64,000 nucleotides of DNA from Parahoeflea alexandrii (GCF_027214025.1 NZ_JAPWHB010000008.1:1-64000); one strand, 5' to 3'. Counted from the stretch's first letter, positions 16,164 through 24,940 are shown. Made by a program: numbers and translations. Notes: a model not told the origin generated them from the sequence alone.

Positions 16164-17104
16164 GCTGCAAGGCTCCGGTTTCCAACGCCCCAGATACCGG
16201 TGAGGGAAGGGCCGTCATAATTGATGACATCGCATTCATTCGGGAAAATCCGCCGCACGGCCTGCTCTTCGGTTGCCGCGGCAAGGTCGCCGTTCTGGTC
16301 GATCACGACCAGCGGCTTCATGGCAAAACGGTCCTTGGCAAAGCCAATTCCGTCGGGTCTTGCGATCATGAAGGTGAAGACGCCGTCGATGGAGGACACA
16401 GACTTTGTCAGTGCCTGTTGCACCGTCATTCCGGCCTTGATCTGGTCGGATACCCAGACCGCAATCAGCTCGCTGTCGTTTTCAGTGAGGAAGCGGTAGC
16501 CTTGGCGTTCCAGGTGCTTCTTCTGCGTGTAGTAGTCGGTGATCTGGCCATTGTGCACGATCGCCACGTCCGAAAACGGGCGCGCCCAGAAAGGGTGGCT
16601 GGCGTTTGGGAGCACCGAACTTTCGGTTGCCAGACGGGCATGACCAAGGCCATGCGTGCCGATCATGTCCCGCACCTTGTGCTTTTCGGCCACTTCGGCG
16701 GCGCCTCCGGTATCCTTGATAATCTCCAGGGTGCGGCCGCAGGACTGGATCTCGATCCGGTGCGATATCGCGTCGGCATCACGCACCCAGGCAACCAGAT
16801 CCTTCGGATCCCTGATTTCCATCCGGAAGCAGTAATGCTGTTCATGAGAGGTAACGATGTGCATATCGTCCATGAAGTCGGACCCGTGGTCGTGCAGGAT
16901 GTTCTTGAAATCATCCAGGTCAGCACTCATCGCCGACTTGTCGAAGCCCATCCCCCGGAGCACGTACCCTTCGTCGCGGGGCAGGCCATAGATCGCGAAG
17001 CCGGTGCTGTCGGCGCCTCGATGTTCCTGGGCATCCATCAATTCGACGAGATCGTTTCCAACTTTTCCCGGCGAAGTCAAAATCCGTCCTGCAATTCCGC
17101 ACAT
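16160..17104 (-). CDS. mgsA: N-methylglutamate-synthase-type subunit A (class II glutamine amidotransferase; GlxB-like)
   Basis: 314 residues beginning MCGIAGRIL, so Cys2 would be the N-terminal nucleophile after Met removal. Further class II GATase elements are HNGQITDYY, LTENDSELIAVWV and GVFTFMIARPDGIGFAKDR. It would release the amine or ammonia from a gamma-glutamyl amide and feed it to the FMN subunit. It is the first gene of the leftward operon; the 22-bp operator candidate lies 22 bp upstream of the ATG. The same order (amidotransferase, GXGXG, FMN domain) is known from mgsABC and rhizobial glx genes. Confidence 0.85.
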   Translation of the reverse strand: MCGIAGRILTSPGKVGNDLVELMDAQEHRGADSTGFAIYGLPRDEGYVLRGMGFDKSAMSADLDDFKNILHDHGSDFMDDMHIVTSHEQHYCFRMEIRDPKDLVAWVRDADAISHRIEIQSCGRTLEIIKDTGGAAEVAEKHKVRDMIGTHGLGHARLATESSVLPNASHPFWARPFSDVAIVHNGQITDYYTQKKHLERQGYRFLTENDSELIAVWVSDQIKAGMTVQQALTKSVSSIDGVFTFMIARPDGIGFAKDRFAMKPLVVIDQNGDLAAATEEQAVRRIFPNECDVINYDGPSLTGIWGVGNRSLAA

Positions 17105-17125
17105 GTCGAGTGTCTCCCGCGCTTA

Positions 17126-17147
17126 ATCTGTATACTGTATTCAGTAT
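17126..17147. promoter_or_regulatory. Candidate GntR operator upstream of mgsA-type gene
   Basis: This is the reverse-complement partner of the site at 11728-11749 (20 of 22 positions identical). It contains CTGTATAC followed by TATTCAG. It is placed just upstream of the leftward mgs-like operon and about 115 bp upstream of the divergent GntR gene. Confidence 0.7.
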
Positions 17148-17206
17148 CCACATTATCCGCAAGAGCCCATATGCGACGAATTTGCACTCCACATTGTTTT
17201 TTGCAT

Positions 17207-17216
17207 CCTGTATACG
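17207..17216. promoter_or_regulatory. Half-site of the GntR operator near the regulator gene
   Basis: CCTGTATACG repeats the CTGTATAC arm of the two full sites. It lies 44 bp upstream of the GntR start codon and could mediate autoregulation. Being only a half-site, it may be chance. Confidence 0.4.
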
Positions 17217-17260
17217 CGGTGCATCGGGACTTCAGAATTCAGGCAGCAAGGGAATGCCTT

Positions 17261-17926
17261 ATGGCATTGAAAAGCATTAAGCAGGATCGTCCGCGTCTGG
17301 CCGACATTGTTTACAACCAACTGCTCGAGGCTATCCGCAGCGGCGCCATTTCAGACGACGAGAGGCTCGTCCAGGAAAAGTTGGCCGAGGAAATGCAAAT
17401 CAGCCGTACACCGGTGCGTGAAGCATTGCTGAGGCTGGAACAGGAAGGCATTCTGGTTGTCGCTCAGCGCGGCGGGTTCAGGGTATACCGCATGTCGCGC
17501 GACGAGGTGCATGAGCTCTATCAGGCCCGCGCCGCGATTGAGGGGCAGGCCATGCGTGTCCTTGCAACCAATCCGGATGCGAAAAAAATTCAGGAATTGC
17601 GAAAGCTGATCGAGAAGGAGGAAAACATATCCTCTCCCTCGATCGATGCGTATTTCACGGCCAATCGCAATATTCACCGCAAGATCGTCGAGTTGTCGGA
17701 CAACCGTTATCTGCTCGAAATGTTCGACAACATCTGGAATCGCGGGGTTTCGTACAACCTGTTTGCCGCCATCGCCAAGATTGATCTGGCACAGTCCCTC
17801 GGCGATCACCTGAAACTGGTTGATGCAATTGAGACAGGGAACCCGATTGTTGCAATGGAAGCTATCGTGGACCACATCGCCCACGGCTTCGACCTGCAGA
17901 TCAAGGCGCTGGAAAGTAAGGGTTAG
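17261..17926 (+). CDS. GntR-family regulator, FadR/FCD subfamily
   Basis: 221 residues. The N-terminal winged helix-turn-helix (ADIVYNQLLEAIRSG, EKLAEEMQISRTPVREALLRL, GILVVAQRGGFRV; residues 12-75) is classic GntR. It is followed by an all-helical FCD ligand-binding domain with the DAYFTANRNIHRKIVEL metal-binding stretch. I chose ATG 17261 over an in-frame extension that would overlap the mgsA-type gene. It is divergent from the mgs-like operon, and sites matching its expected palindromic operator are found in front of both region A operons, so it is probably their ligand-released repressor (inference). Confidence 0.87.
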   Translation: MALKSIKQDRPRLADIVYNQLLEAIRSGAISDDERLVQEKLAEEMQISRTPVREALLRLEQEGILVVAQRGGFRVYRMSRDEVHELYQARAAIEGQAMRVLATNPDAKKIQELRKLIEKEENISSPSIDAYFTANRNIHRKIVELSDNRYLLEMFDNIWNRGVSYNLFAAIAKIDLAQSLGDHLKLVDAIETGNPIVAMEAIVDHIAHGFDLQIKALESKG

Positions 17927-17962
17927 GTGTTCAGTCCCGGCAATTGTTGGATCGGGTTGACG

Positions 17963-18649
17963 ATGAATCTGTTCCGCTGGTTTCTGGAGAACCCCTTGAC
18001 CATTTCGCCCACCCGCATCCGCGCCGCAAACGCCGTCGCTGCAGCCGGTTGCTTTGCGGCGGCCGCGCGACTGCTCGGCATATCCCAACCGGCGGTCTCG
18101 CAGCATATATAGGGGATCGAGGAACAGTTCTGCGTGCGACTGTTCCAGCGCCGCAACGGTGCGCTTCATCCGACCGTATCGATCACGGTGGAGACCGGTT
18201 CCTTCGAAGAGATCACCGCGGCGGTTATCACACGCCGCGTGGATGTCGGTGTGCTCCCGAACGTGCCGGACGACGGGCGCTTCCGGCGTGAGCTCCTGCT
18301 CTGTCAGCAGGTCGTGGCCATCGCCAACCGCGACAGCGTCTTGGCGGCCGAGGGTTGCTTGAGCTGCGAACAATTGATCACCGCACCCCTGATCTTCAGA
18401 ACGAGGGGATCCTCGACCCAACGCATCGTCGACAGAGCTTTCAATGCCGCCGGACTTTGCCCGGTCCCGCTGCTGACGCTCGACACTCATGATGGAGTTT
18501 ATGAAACGGTCGCAAACGGCATTGGGGTCGGCTTCATGTGGTGCGAGGGCACCGGTCGAACAGATACGATCCAGCGTATACCCGTCCGCGAAATGGACCG
18601 GCGCTATGACGAGGTGTCTTCACCCTGCGCGACGAGGCTGGCCAGGTGA
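17963..18649 (+). pseudogene. LysR-family regulator, decayed
   Basis: The frame from ATG 17963 encodes a LysR HTH (IRAANAVAAAGCFAAAARLL, GISQPAVSQHI) and hits an in-frame TAG at 18110-18112. The same frame continues with GIEEQFCVRLFQRRNGALHPT, the normal end of a LysR HTH. After that the protein jumps directly to the effector domain (VSITVETGSFEEITAAVITR, VDVGVLPNVPDDGRF, ETVANGIGVGFMW), so roughly 60 residues of linker and domain I are missing. The C-terminus is also ragged. It is therefore inactivated by a nonsense codon and an internal deletion. Its former target genes are unknown. Confidence 0.78.
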
Positions 18650-19169
18650 GTGACACCTTCTTCGCAGCAGCGAAGGTTTTCAGCGGTTCAGTTCTGGCGG
18701 TGGCCGGGACGAAAGAAACTGAGAACACCAAATTGTATTCCTGGCATGTGCGGCCCGCCAGACCATGCTGATCCAGCGGTTGCCATGCTCCCACCGGTAA
18801 GATCCCATTTTCTCGCAAGTGTCGCCGCAATCAGGGCCCCGCAACCGAATATCTTCCTGATATAAATGCAAAACCCTGATCCTCCGACAGGGGACTTTTG
18901 CTGTGAAACGGAATAGGAGGGGCATCTCCGGCCTGATTGTGCTCCGATCCCAAAAACCGGAACGATGTTGGGCCGTCCTGTTGAATAGATCCCAACTTCA
19001 ACCGCTTTCGCGTGGGTCACTTTCCCACAACATCGGCGACGGCCGGGCGGAAACGGCTGTCACCCAAGACCTTGGACAGCCTTGGCCCTGCCGGCATCTA
19101 TTCGCACTCTCAGCACAATGGTGTTCTTGATGATGCACCGAATCCAAAAGACAACCTCAATCGTGACGA
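18650..19169. other. Non-coding stretch, no recognisable gene
   Basis: Small open frames here have no recognisable domain and atypical composition. The stretch contains one copy of a 35-bp repeat (18828-18862) shared with position 40855. It is probably debris between the LysR pseudogene and the aromatic cluster. Confidence 0.5.
18828..18862. repeat. 35-bp dispersed repeat, copy 1
   Basis: 31 of 35 positions match the copy at 40855-40889. The ends carry the inverted hexamer ATCAGG/CCTGAT. Both copies lie in decayed, gene-poor DNA, suggesting a remnant of a small mobile or recombining element. Confidence 0.6.
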
Positions 19170-20021
19170 TCAGCCTTCATCCTCGATGCTGTTGGACAGG
19201 GTGCCGATCCCGGAAATCTCGACTTCGATCCTGTCGCCCTGCTTCATGAACAGTTTCGGTTCTCGGAACAATCCAACGCCGCTTGGCGTGCCCGTGGCGA
19301 TGATGTCGCCTGGCAGAAGTTCGGTCATGATCGAGAGGTAGGCGATGAGTTCGCCGATATTGAAAGCAAGATCTGCAATCGGTGTCGACTGCACCACCTC
19401 TCCGTTCAATCGGGTGACCAAGAATTGCGCCGCTGGATCGGTCAGTTCGTCTGCCGTCACCAGCCATGGCCCCATGGATCCGCTCCGGTCGAAGTTCTTG
19501 CCGGCCCAGAATTGCGAGGTGTGGCGTTGGTAATCGCGGATCGAGCCATCGTTGAAACAGCTGTAGCCGGCAACATGATCCATCGCTCTGTCTTCCGAAA
19601 TATTGCGACCGGGCTTGCCGATAATGACGGCAAGTTCCCCTTCAAAGTCAAACCAGTCGGATGCATTGGGGCGGATCATCGGAACCCGGTGGCCGACAAG
19701 CGAGGATGGGTAGCGGGTGAAGATTGCCGGCTTTTCAGGCTTGTCGCGCCCGGTCTCCTTGATATGCGTCATGTAGTTGAGGCCGATGCAGATGATCTTG
19801 TCGGGGTTTTGCACCGGCGGCAGCAGCGTTACATCCGTCAGGTTCAGCACAGGCCCGGCTTCCGACGCAAGCTTCACTTCATGCAATGCATCGGCTGCCA
19901 GCACGGCGCGCAAGCTGGTGTGTTTGGCGCGCAGATCCGGACCAACATCGTGCAATTTGTCGTCCGTGGCGACGCCATAGGATGTCGTTCCATCAGCGGT
20001 GATGTAGGATGAGATGCGCAT
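19170..20021 (-). CDS. Fumarylacetoacetate hydrolase (FAH)-family protein
   Basis: 283 residues. The C-terminal FAH domain shows ICIGLNYMTHIKETG, the metal-binding FDFEGELAVIIGK, GYSCFNDGSIRDYQ, WAGKNFDRSGSMGPWLV and GDIIATGTPSGVG. Members hydrolyse C-C bonds of acylpyruvates or decarboxylate/hydrate ring-cleavage products. I chose ATG 20021, which has GGAG eight bases upstream. It is last in a three-gene set with an extradiol dioxygenase, so it probably acts on a ring-cleavage product (inference). Confidence 0.88.
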   Translation of the reverse strand: MRISSYITADGTTSYGVATDDKLHDVGPDLRAKHTSLRAVLAADALHEVKLASEAGPVLNLTDVTLLPPVQNPDKIICIGLNYMTHIKETGRDKPEKPAIFTRYPSSLVGHRVPMIRPNASDWFDFEGELAVIIGKPGRNISEDRAMDHVAGYSCFNDGSIRDYQRHTSQFWAGKNFDRSGSMGPWLVTADELTDPAAQFLVTRLNGEVVQSTPIADLAFNIGELIAYLSIMTELLPGDIIATGTPSGVGLFREPKLFMKQGDRIEVEISGIGTLSNSIEDEG

Positions 20022-20133
20022 GTCTTGGCTCCGGTTCATTATATGTGAGTGCCGTCGATACACCGGCACCGTTCGGGTCGCGCGCTAAGCCTTGCAAATG
20101 TCCGCCCTGTGAACACCGGCAAGCACCGGCGTG

Positions 20134-21135
20134 CTAGCTGGTTGAGACATGCAGGAGGATCTTGCCGATATGGCTGCCCTTTTCCATCTCGCGATGCGCT
20201 GCTGCCGCATCTTCAAGCGGAAATCGCGAGGCAATTGTCGGCCGCATCCTGCCGTCAAACAACGGCAGGACGTCGCGTCTGATCAGTTCCGCGATTTCGG
20301 CCTTGCAGCTCAAGGCCAAGGGCCTGAGCAGCGAGCCGGTGATCGAAATCCGTTTCGCCATCAGTGGCTTCAACGGCACTTGGAGCATCCCGCCACCTCC
20401 GGCGGAGAGATGGGCAATGCGGCCGTCCGGCGCCATCATCTCGAGATCGGCAGCGATATGGGCGCCGGCCGACATATCCAGCAGGGCGCTGATACCCGCC
20501 CCGCCGGTCGCATCCCTGACCTTGGCCGCCAGGTCCGCGTCCTTGTAGCTGAAGGCGGCATAGGCCCCAAAACCCGTTGCGGCCTTGACCTTCTCGTCGC
20601 TACCGGCGGTCGCCAGCACCCGGTAACCGAGAGCCGACAAGGCCTGCAGAGCAAGGTGGCCGACGCCACTGGTTCCACCATGGATCAGGGCGAACTCTCC
20701 CCGCTTGAGGTGCATCAGGCCAAAGAAATTCCACCAGGCCGTAAACAGCGCCTCGGGAATGCAAGCCGCCTCGTCCATGTTGAGGCTCTGAGGGATCTTC
20801 ATCACAAGGGCAGTGTCCGCCAGCGCGAATTGTGCATACCCGCCGCCCTGAAGCAGGGCCATGACCTGATCGCCAACGGCAACATCGGTGACGTCGTCCC
20901 CCAGCTGCACCACAACACCCGAAGCCTCCAGTCCGGGGATCGGGTTGCCGTCATGATGGACCCCAGCTGCCCGCTGATTGCAATCATGGCGGTTCACACC
21001 AGCAGCAGTGACCTTGATCAACACCTGGTGCTGGCCTGGACGCGGCAATGGCATGTGTGCGACCTGCAATACTTCGGGGCCGCCGGCAGCCGTGATGATC
21101 ATTGCTGTTTGCTGCATTGGCATGCCCATGTTCAT
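20134..21135 (-). CDS. MDR-family NAD(P)H:quinone oxidoreductase-like protein
   Basis: 333 residues from the ATG at 21135 (an upstream in-frame extension overlaps the dioxygenase gene). The Rossmann motif HGGTSGVGHLALQALSALGY and the GroES-like N-domain (VLIKVTAAGVNRHDCNQRAA, GLEASGVVVQLGDDV) identify the zinc-less quinone oxidoreductase/enoyl reductase branch. It likely reduces a quinone or an enone intermediate with NADPH. It lies between the dioxygenase and FAH genes in the same leftward unit. The exact substrate is unknown. Confidence 0.83.
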   Translation of the reverse strand: MNMGMPMQQTAMIITAAGGPEVLQVAHMPLPRPGQHQVLIKVTAAGVNRHDCNQRAAGVHHDGNPIPGLEASGVVVQLGDDVTDVAVGDQVMALLQGGGYAQFALADTALVMKIPQSLNMDEAACIPEALFTAWWNFFGLMHLKRGEFALIHGGTSGVGHLALQALSALGYRVLATAGSDEKVKAATGFGAYAAFSYKDADLAAKVRDATGGAGISALLDMSAGAHIAADLEMMAPDGRIAHLSAGGGGMLQVPLKPLMAKRISITGSLLRPLALSCKAEIAELIRRDVLPLFDGRMRPTIASRFPLEDAAAAHREMEKGSHIGKILLHVSTS

Positions 21136-21191
21136 TTCTCTATCTTGAGGCTTTCTGGTTTGCTTTCCAAAGCCTGGCTCGGGATCAGAAA

Positions 21192-22172
21192 TCATTTCTT
21201 GTCAGCAAGACTGTCGAGCCATGCGCAGTTTGGAACCGGATCAGGCGCGCGCATTCCTCGTGCCGCCGCATCCAGACGCATCTCGCGCATTTTGATCCGA
21301 ACCGGCGAGTCCTCGGGCAGATGCACACGCTCATGCCCCCAGTAGCTGGGTCCGTCAAAGGTCTCATGCGGCTCCCATGTGTCGGGATCGACTTCGCGTG
21401 CGCCCCAACCATACTCGATAAAAAATCCTGAAGGTGAGTTCGCATAAAAGCTCATCATGTGGTCATTGGAGTGGCGCCCCAGCGTATAGGCCAGACGATC
21501 CTTCTCCTGCTGGGCCAGATCATAACCCTGGCCGACGTCGTCCAAGGACTGCAACTCGACCATGAAATGGTGCATGCCCCTGCGCCCGGACCCGACCATC
21601 GCAAAGCTGTGATGCCGTCCGTTGATATGGAAGAAATAAAGCTTGTAGGGCGTCATGCCGTAATCGCTGACCTTGAACCCCAGCAGGTCGCGGTAGAAGG
21701 GCAGCAGAGCGTCAATATTCTCGACATGCAGCACGGCGTGCCCCATGCCCAGTGAGCCGGTCTTGAACCCCGATATCGGCCTGCCGGGAACGAACGGATC
21801 GCTGGCAATTTCCGGTTTGCAGAACACTTCCAGATGATTGCCGTCAGGATCCTTGAACGAGATCAGTTGGCTGACCAGGCGTTGATTCGCCAATCCGGCC
21901 GCTTCGAGCCTGACGGCGACGCCGGCGTTTTCGAGGCGACCGGCCAATGCGTCGAGCGCCTCCGGGGAGCTGACTTCCCATCCCATGAAGTCCAGCCCCT
22001 CCGTGCCATCATCGGTGACCAGCAGGCGCTGCTTCCTGTCGTCCATGCGAAACGCGCGGGATCCGGCGCCCCGGTCTATTTGCTGCATCCCCAGGAGCTT
22101 GGTCGCGAAGGTGCTCCACTCGTCCGTTCTCGAAGACCGGATGCCGATGTAGCCGAGTGAACTGAGCGTCAT
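21192..22172 (-). CDS. Type I extradiol ring-cleavage dioxygenase (BphC-like)
   Basis: 326 residues made of two glyoxalase-fold halves. The C-terminal half carries the expected iron ligands: His145 in GMGHAVLHV, His202 in HHFMVEL and Glu253 in GFFIEYGW. The second-shell His in LGRHSNDHM is also present. It would cleave a catechol-type ring next to the diol. It is the first gene of the set dioxygenase-MDR-FAH, divergent from an IclR regulator. The bicyclic or propionate-substituted nature of the substrate is not fixed by the sequence. Confidence 0.87.
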   Translation of the reverse strand: MTLSSLGYIGIRSSRTDEWSTFATKLLGMQQIDRGAGSRAFRMDDRKQRLLVTDDGTEGLDFMGWEVSSPEALDALAGRLENAGVAVRLEAAGLANQRLVSQLISFKDPDGNHLEVFCKPEIASDPFVPGRPISGFKTGSLGMGHAVLHVENIDALLPFYRDLLGFKVSDYGMTPYKLYFFHINGRHHSFAMVGSGRRGMHHFMVELQSLDDVGQGYDLAQQEKDRLAYTLGRHSNDHMMSFYANSPSGFFIEYGWGAREVDPDTWEPHETFDGPSYWGHERVHLPEDSPVRIKMREMRLDAAARGMRAPDPVPNCAWLDSLADKK

Positions 22173-22423
22173 GTTTCGATCTCCCTACCCATGGTTGCCT
22201 TCCGACGCTAGCCGACCGGCAGGCATGTCGCCTCTGCGCGATAGGCGTTGTCCATCAAGCGGACACGGTTGGGACGGCTTCGCGTCATGCCGTCAGCGGG
22301 TGATAGGGCATTTCTCCGCTTCCCGGCTTTCGGCTGCACGGGTGTCAGAAAATCTGGTGGCTTGCGCCATTGATCAAAACTTCGGAAGATGTCCGCCAGT
22401 CGGACGAATTGGAAGAGGGCGTC

Positions 22424-23212
22424 ATGTCTGGGTTTGGGTCGGTGCGGTCCCTGGAACGGGGCCTGGAAGTGCTGCAATGCGTCAATCAGAAGAACGGCCT
22501 CAAGGCGGGCGACATCGCCAAGGAAACCGGTATTCCGCGACCAACGGTCTATCGTCTGCTGGAAACGCTCGAGGGCATGAATTTTCTCGTGCGCGACCAT
22601 TCGTCGGACAAGTGGCGGCCAACGCTGAACACCAAATCACTCAGCTCCGGGTTTCGAGACGAGGACTGGGTGTGTCAGCAGGCGGTTCCCGAAATGGTGC
22701 GGTTGGGACGCGAGATCCTGTGGCCGCTGGATCTGGTCACCTTCAAGGATTACCGGATGGAGGTTCGGGAATCGACCCACAACATCAGCCCCTATTCGGT
22801 GGATCATGGGATGGTCGGGCTCAAACTGCCTGTGCTCGATACTGCCGGTGGGCGGGCATACCTGGCGTTCTCACCCGAGGAAGAGCGCGCCCACACGATA
22901 GCCGGTCTCCAGGCAGAATTCAGCCTGGAAAAGCCGATCTATCTCAGCGATGGTCCACTCGACTACATTTTGGAAGAAACCTGCAAGCTTGGCCTGGGCT
23001 ACCGCCAAAAAGGATACCGCGCAGCGACGATGAGTCTATCCGCACCGATCTATCACGAGAGCCGGATCCTGGCTTGCCTGACCATGGTCTGGATAGGCAG
23101 TGCATTGCCCTTCGCCAAGGCCGTGGAACTCTACGCCGACAAGCTGCTTGCATGCGCCCGGACAATTTCGAGCAGGCTGGATGAACAATTCAAGGTGCCC
23201 GACAACACCTGA
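22424..23212 (+). CDS. IclR-family regulator, MhpR-like
   Basis: 262 residues. N-terminal winged HTH: SVRSLERGLEVLQCVNQ, LKAGDIAKETGIPRPTVYRLLETL (about 6-50); the C-terminal part is the IclR effector domain with GGRAYLAFSPEEERA and GYRQKGYRAATMSLSAPI. It resembles activators of hydroxyphenylpropionate-type pathways. ATG 22424 has GGAAGAGGGCG upstream. It lies between the dioxygenase set and the TRAP/hydroxylase operon and probably controls both (inference). Confidence 0.85.
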   Translation: MSGFGSVRSLERGLEVLQCVNQKNGLKAGDIAKETGIPRPTVYRLLETLEGMNFLVRDHSSDKWRPTLNTKSLSSGFRDEDWVCQQAVPEMVRLGREILWPLDLVTFKDYRMEVRESTHNISPYSVDHGMVGLKLPVLDTAGGRAYLAFSPEEERAHTIAGLQAEFSLEKPIYLSDGPLDYILEETCKLGLGYRQKGYRAATMSLSAPIYHESRILACLTMVWIGSALPFAKAVELYADKLLACARTISSRLDEQFKVPDNT

Positions 23213-23228
23213 AGGTGAAGCTCTCCGA

Positions 23229-23834
23229 TTATCCTTCTGCCAACCACAGATCAGCATCCGCCAGCAATCTGTCTGCTTCGGCCGACCCGTCGCAGATAAT
23301 GCCTGAATGAAGCGTCCGCCCGGATGTGATCAGCCTGTAGCCAAGATAGCGATAGGGCTCCGGAATGGCGGAAAAATCGGTTTCGGCCATGAACCGGTCG
23401 AACGCGGTTCCCGGCGCAACCGGATCCATCCGGTCCTTTTCATACACCGCGTCACGGCGCGCGATGCGCCATCCGTCCTTCGTCCGGATCAGGCGATCGG
23501 CAAAGCGAGCGTAGCTGGTCACATCCACCGTCACATCTGAAGCTTCAAACCGGCCAAGTATCTGGATGTTGGTTTCCGCGATCGCGCGAACGCCGAGAAC
23601 CTTGGCAACCGGAACGCCGATAAGATGTTTGGTCCGTGGCGAAACAGCTTTGTACTGCTTTTGGGAAGCGGCGACGAAATCGTCGATGACCCCGGTAAAC
23701 CAGGTGACCGAGATTGTTCCGCCGGGAACGAATGTCCGGGCCAGTTCCGCCCATCGGCCCTGGTCCCGAAAGAATCCCCAGCTCTGGATCAGCTGGCTGA
23801 TCTCTAGGATGTCTGCCGCTTCTGAAGTGTTCAC
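23229..23834 (-). CDS. SnoaL/NTF2-like protein
   Basis: 201 residues from GTG 23834, which has GGAAGG seven bases upstream; an ATG 60 bp further upstream is possible. The cone-shaped NTF2 fold signature is visible: ADILEISQLIQSWGFFRDQG, RWAELARTFVPGGTISVTWF, YARFADRLIRTKDGWRIARR. Related proteins are dehydratases, isomerases or small subunits of ring hydroxylases. It is the last gene of the leftward operon containing the TRAP importer and the MhpA-like hydroxylase. Its reaction is not known. Confidence 0.72.
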   Translation of the reverse strand: MNTSEAADILEISQLIQSWGFFRDQGRWAELARTFVPGGTISVTWFTGVIDDFVAASQKQYKAVSPRTKHLIGVPVAKVLGVRAIAETNIQILGRFEASDVTVDVTSYARFADRLIRTKDGWRIARRDAVYEKDRMDPVAPGTAFDRFMAETDFSAIPEPYRYLGYRLITSGRTLHSGIICDGSAEADRLLADADLWLAEG

Positions 23835-23938
23835 GAAACAACCTTCCCTGATAAGATGGGACAATCGCGGAAACTGCTGGCAACCCGGACGCAATACGGC
23901 GCTGCCCGATCAAAGGCAGCGCCGTACGCATGGAATGT

Positions 23939-24940
23939 TCAGTTGGAGGCGTCAGCGATGGCCTTGGTCATAGCATCATGGATGGCCTGTCCATTTTCAT
24001 TCTGGGCGATCCAATCCGTCGTCGAAACGGCCAAGGCGTCACGCCACTCTTTGGCCAGCGCTTCATCAGGAACGAGTTCCTTGATGCTGTGCGCCGCAAG
24101 ATTTCGTTTGCGTGCTTCCGCGACATTGGCATCAAAAGATTTGCCAAAACGTTCGGAAAATGCCGCGCCGGAAAATGTGTCGAGCGCAGCCTTGGCCGCA
24201 TCCGATAGGCCATCATACTTGGCCTTGTTCATGATGATCAGCATCGGTGTCGCACCCAGCGGCAGGTCAATATAGTGCTTCACCACCTCGCCCATGCGGA
24301 ATGTCTCGATCGCACCCCATTGGGTGAAGGTCCCATCAATCAAACCGCGGCTCATGCTCTCGGCCATGGTCGGCCCGGTGATGCCGCCGACGGGTACCGC
24401 GCCCAGGGCGTCAATGGCGGACAGCATGGTCGGGCCGGGCGCCCGCAGATTCAAGCCTTTGAGATCTCCAGGCGCCTTGATTTCCGCGATTGTCGCCAGC
24501 CCATTGGGAGCGGATACCATGATCCCGATGAGTTTGAACTTGTCGTAATCGCCGGTGAAAAGTCCTTGCTCATACATGCTCCACATTGCTGCCGACCCGG
24601 CGGCTGAGTTTGGAATCATGAAAGGCAATTCGCTGACTGTGCCCTGATCGAACCGACCCGGCGTATATCCGGGGATCACCCAGGCAATGTCGGCCACGCC
24701 GTCTTCTACCAGCTTGAGCTGTTGGGCCGGGCTGCGGCCAAGCGTGCCACCGGGAAACATCTGGATTTCCAGTTCGCCGTTTGACGCCGCCGCCACGTCT
24801 GCGGCCCACGGAGTAAGGATATTCTTGGTAACGTGTGCGACGGGCGGCTCGAAACTCGAGAACCGCAAAGTCTCTGCCGCCGCCGAACAGCTCAAACCGA
24901 CGGCAATTGCGCCCGCAAGCGCCAGTATCCTGATATTCAT
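23939..24940 (-). CDS. TRAP transporter substrate-binding protein (DctP family)
   Basis: 333 residues with a Sec signal peptide (cleavage near residue 22, SAAAE). The mature part shows the DctP pattern PWAADVAAASNGELEIQMFPGG, LGRSPAQQLKLVEDGVADIAW, and the carboxylate-binding Arg in LKGLNLRAPGPTM. It delivers an organic acid to the DctQM permease encoded just upstream. Its location beside hydroxylase and dioxygenase genes suggests an aromatic carboxylate (inference). Confidence 0.9.
   Translation of the reverse strand: MNIRILALAGAIAVGLSCSAAAETLRFSSFEPPVAHVTKNILTPWAADVAAASNGELEIQMFPGGTLGRSPAQQLKLVEDGVADIAWVIPGYTPGRFDQGTVSELPFMIPNSAAGSAAMWSMYEQGLFTGDYDKFKLIGIMVSAPNGLATIAEIKAPGDLKGLNLRAPGPTMLSAIDALGAVPVGGITGPTMAESMSRGLIDGTFTQWGAIETFRMGEVVKHYIDLPLGATPMLIIMNKAKYDGLSDAAKAALDTFSGAAFSERFGKSFDANVAEARKRNLAAHSIKELVPDEALAKEWRDALAVSTTDWIAQNENGQAIHDAMTKAIADASN

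Noticed and set aside
14065-17104. Ordinary NADPH glutamate synthase (GltB) split by frameshifts
   Set aside because: The three parts have proper starts, ATGA-type overlaps and the order amidotransferase-GXGXG-FMN domain, unlike GltB; no GltD is nearby. This is the MgsABC/GlxBCD arrangement.
17126-17216. CRISPR-like short repeats in the GntR intergenic region
   Set aside because: Only two or three related palindromes without regular spacers; they fit operator sites.
18650-19130. Small plus- and minus-strand frames after the LysR pseudogene
   Set aside because: No recognisable domains, no ribosome sites, and the stretch includes a dispersed repeat.
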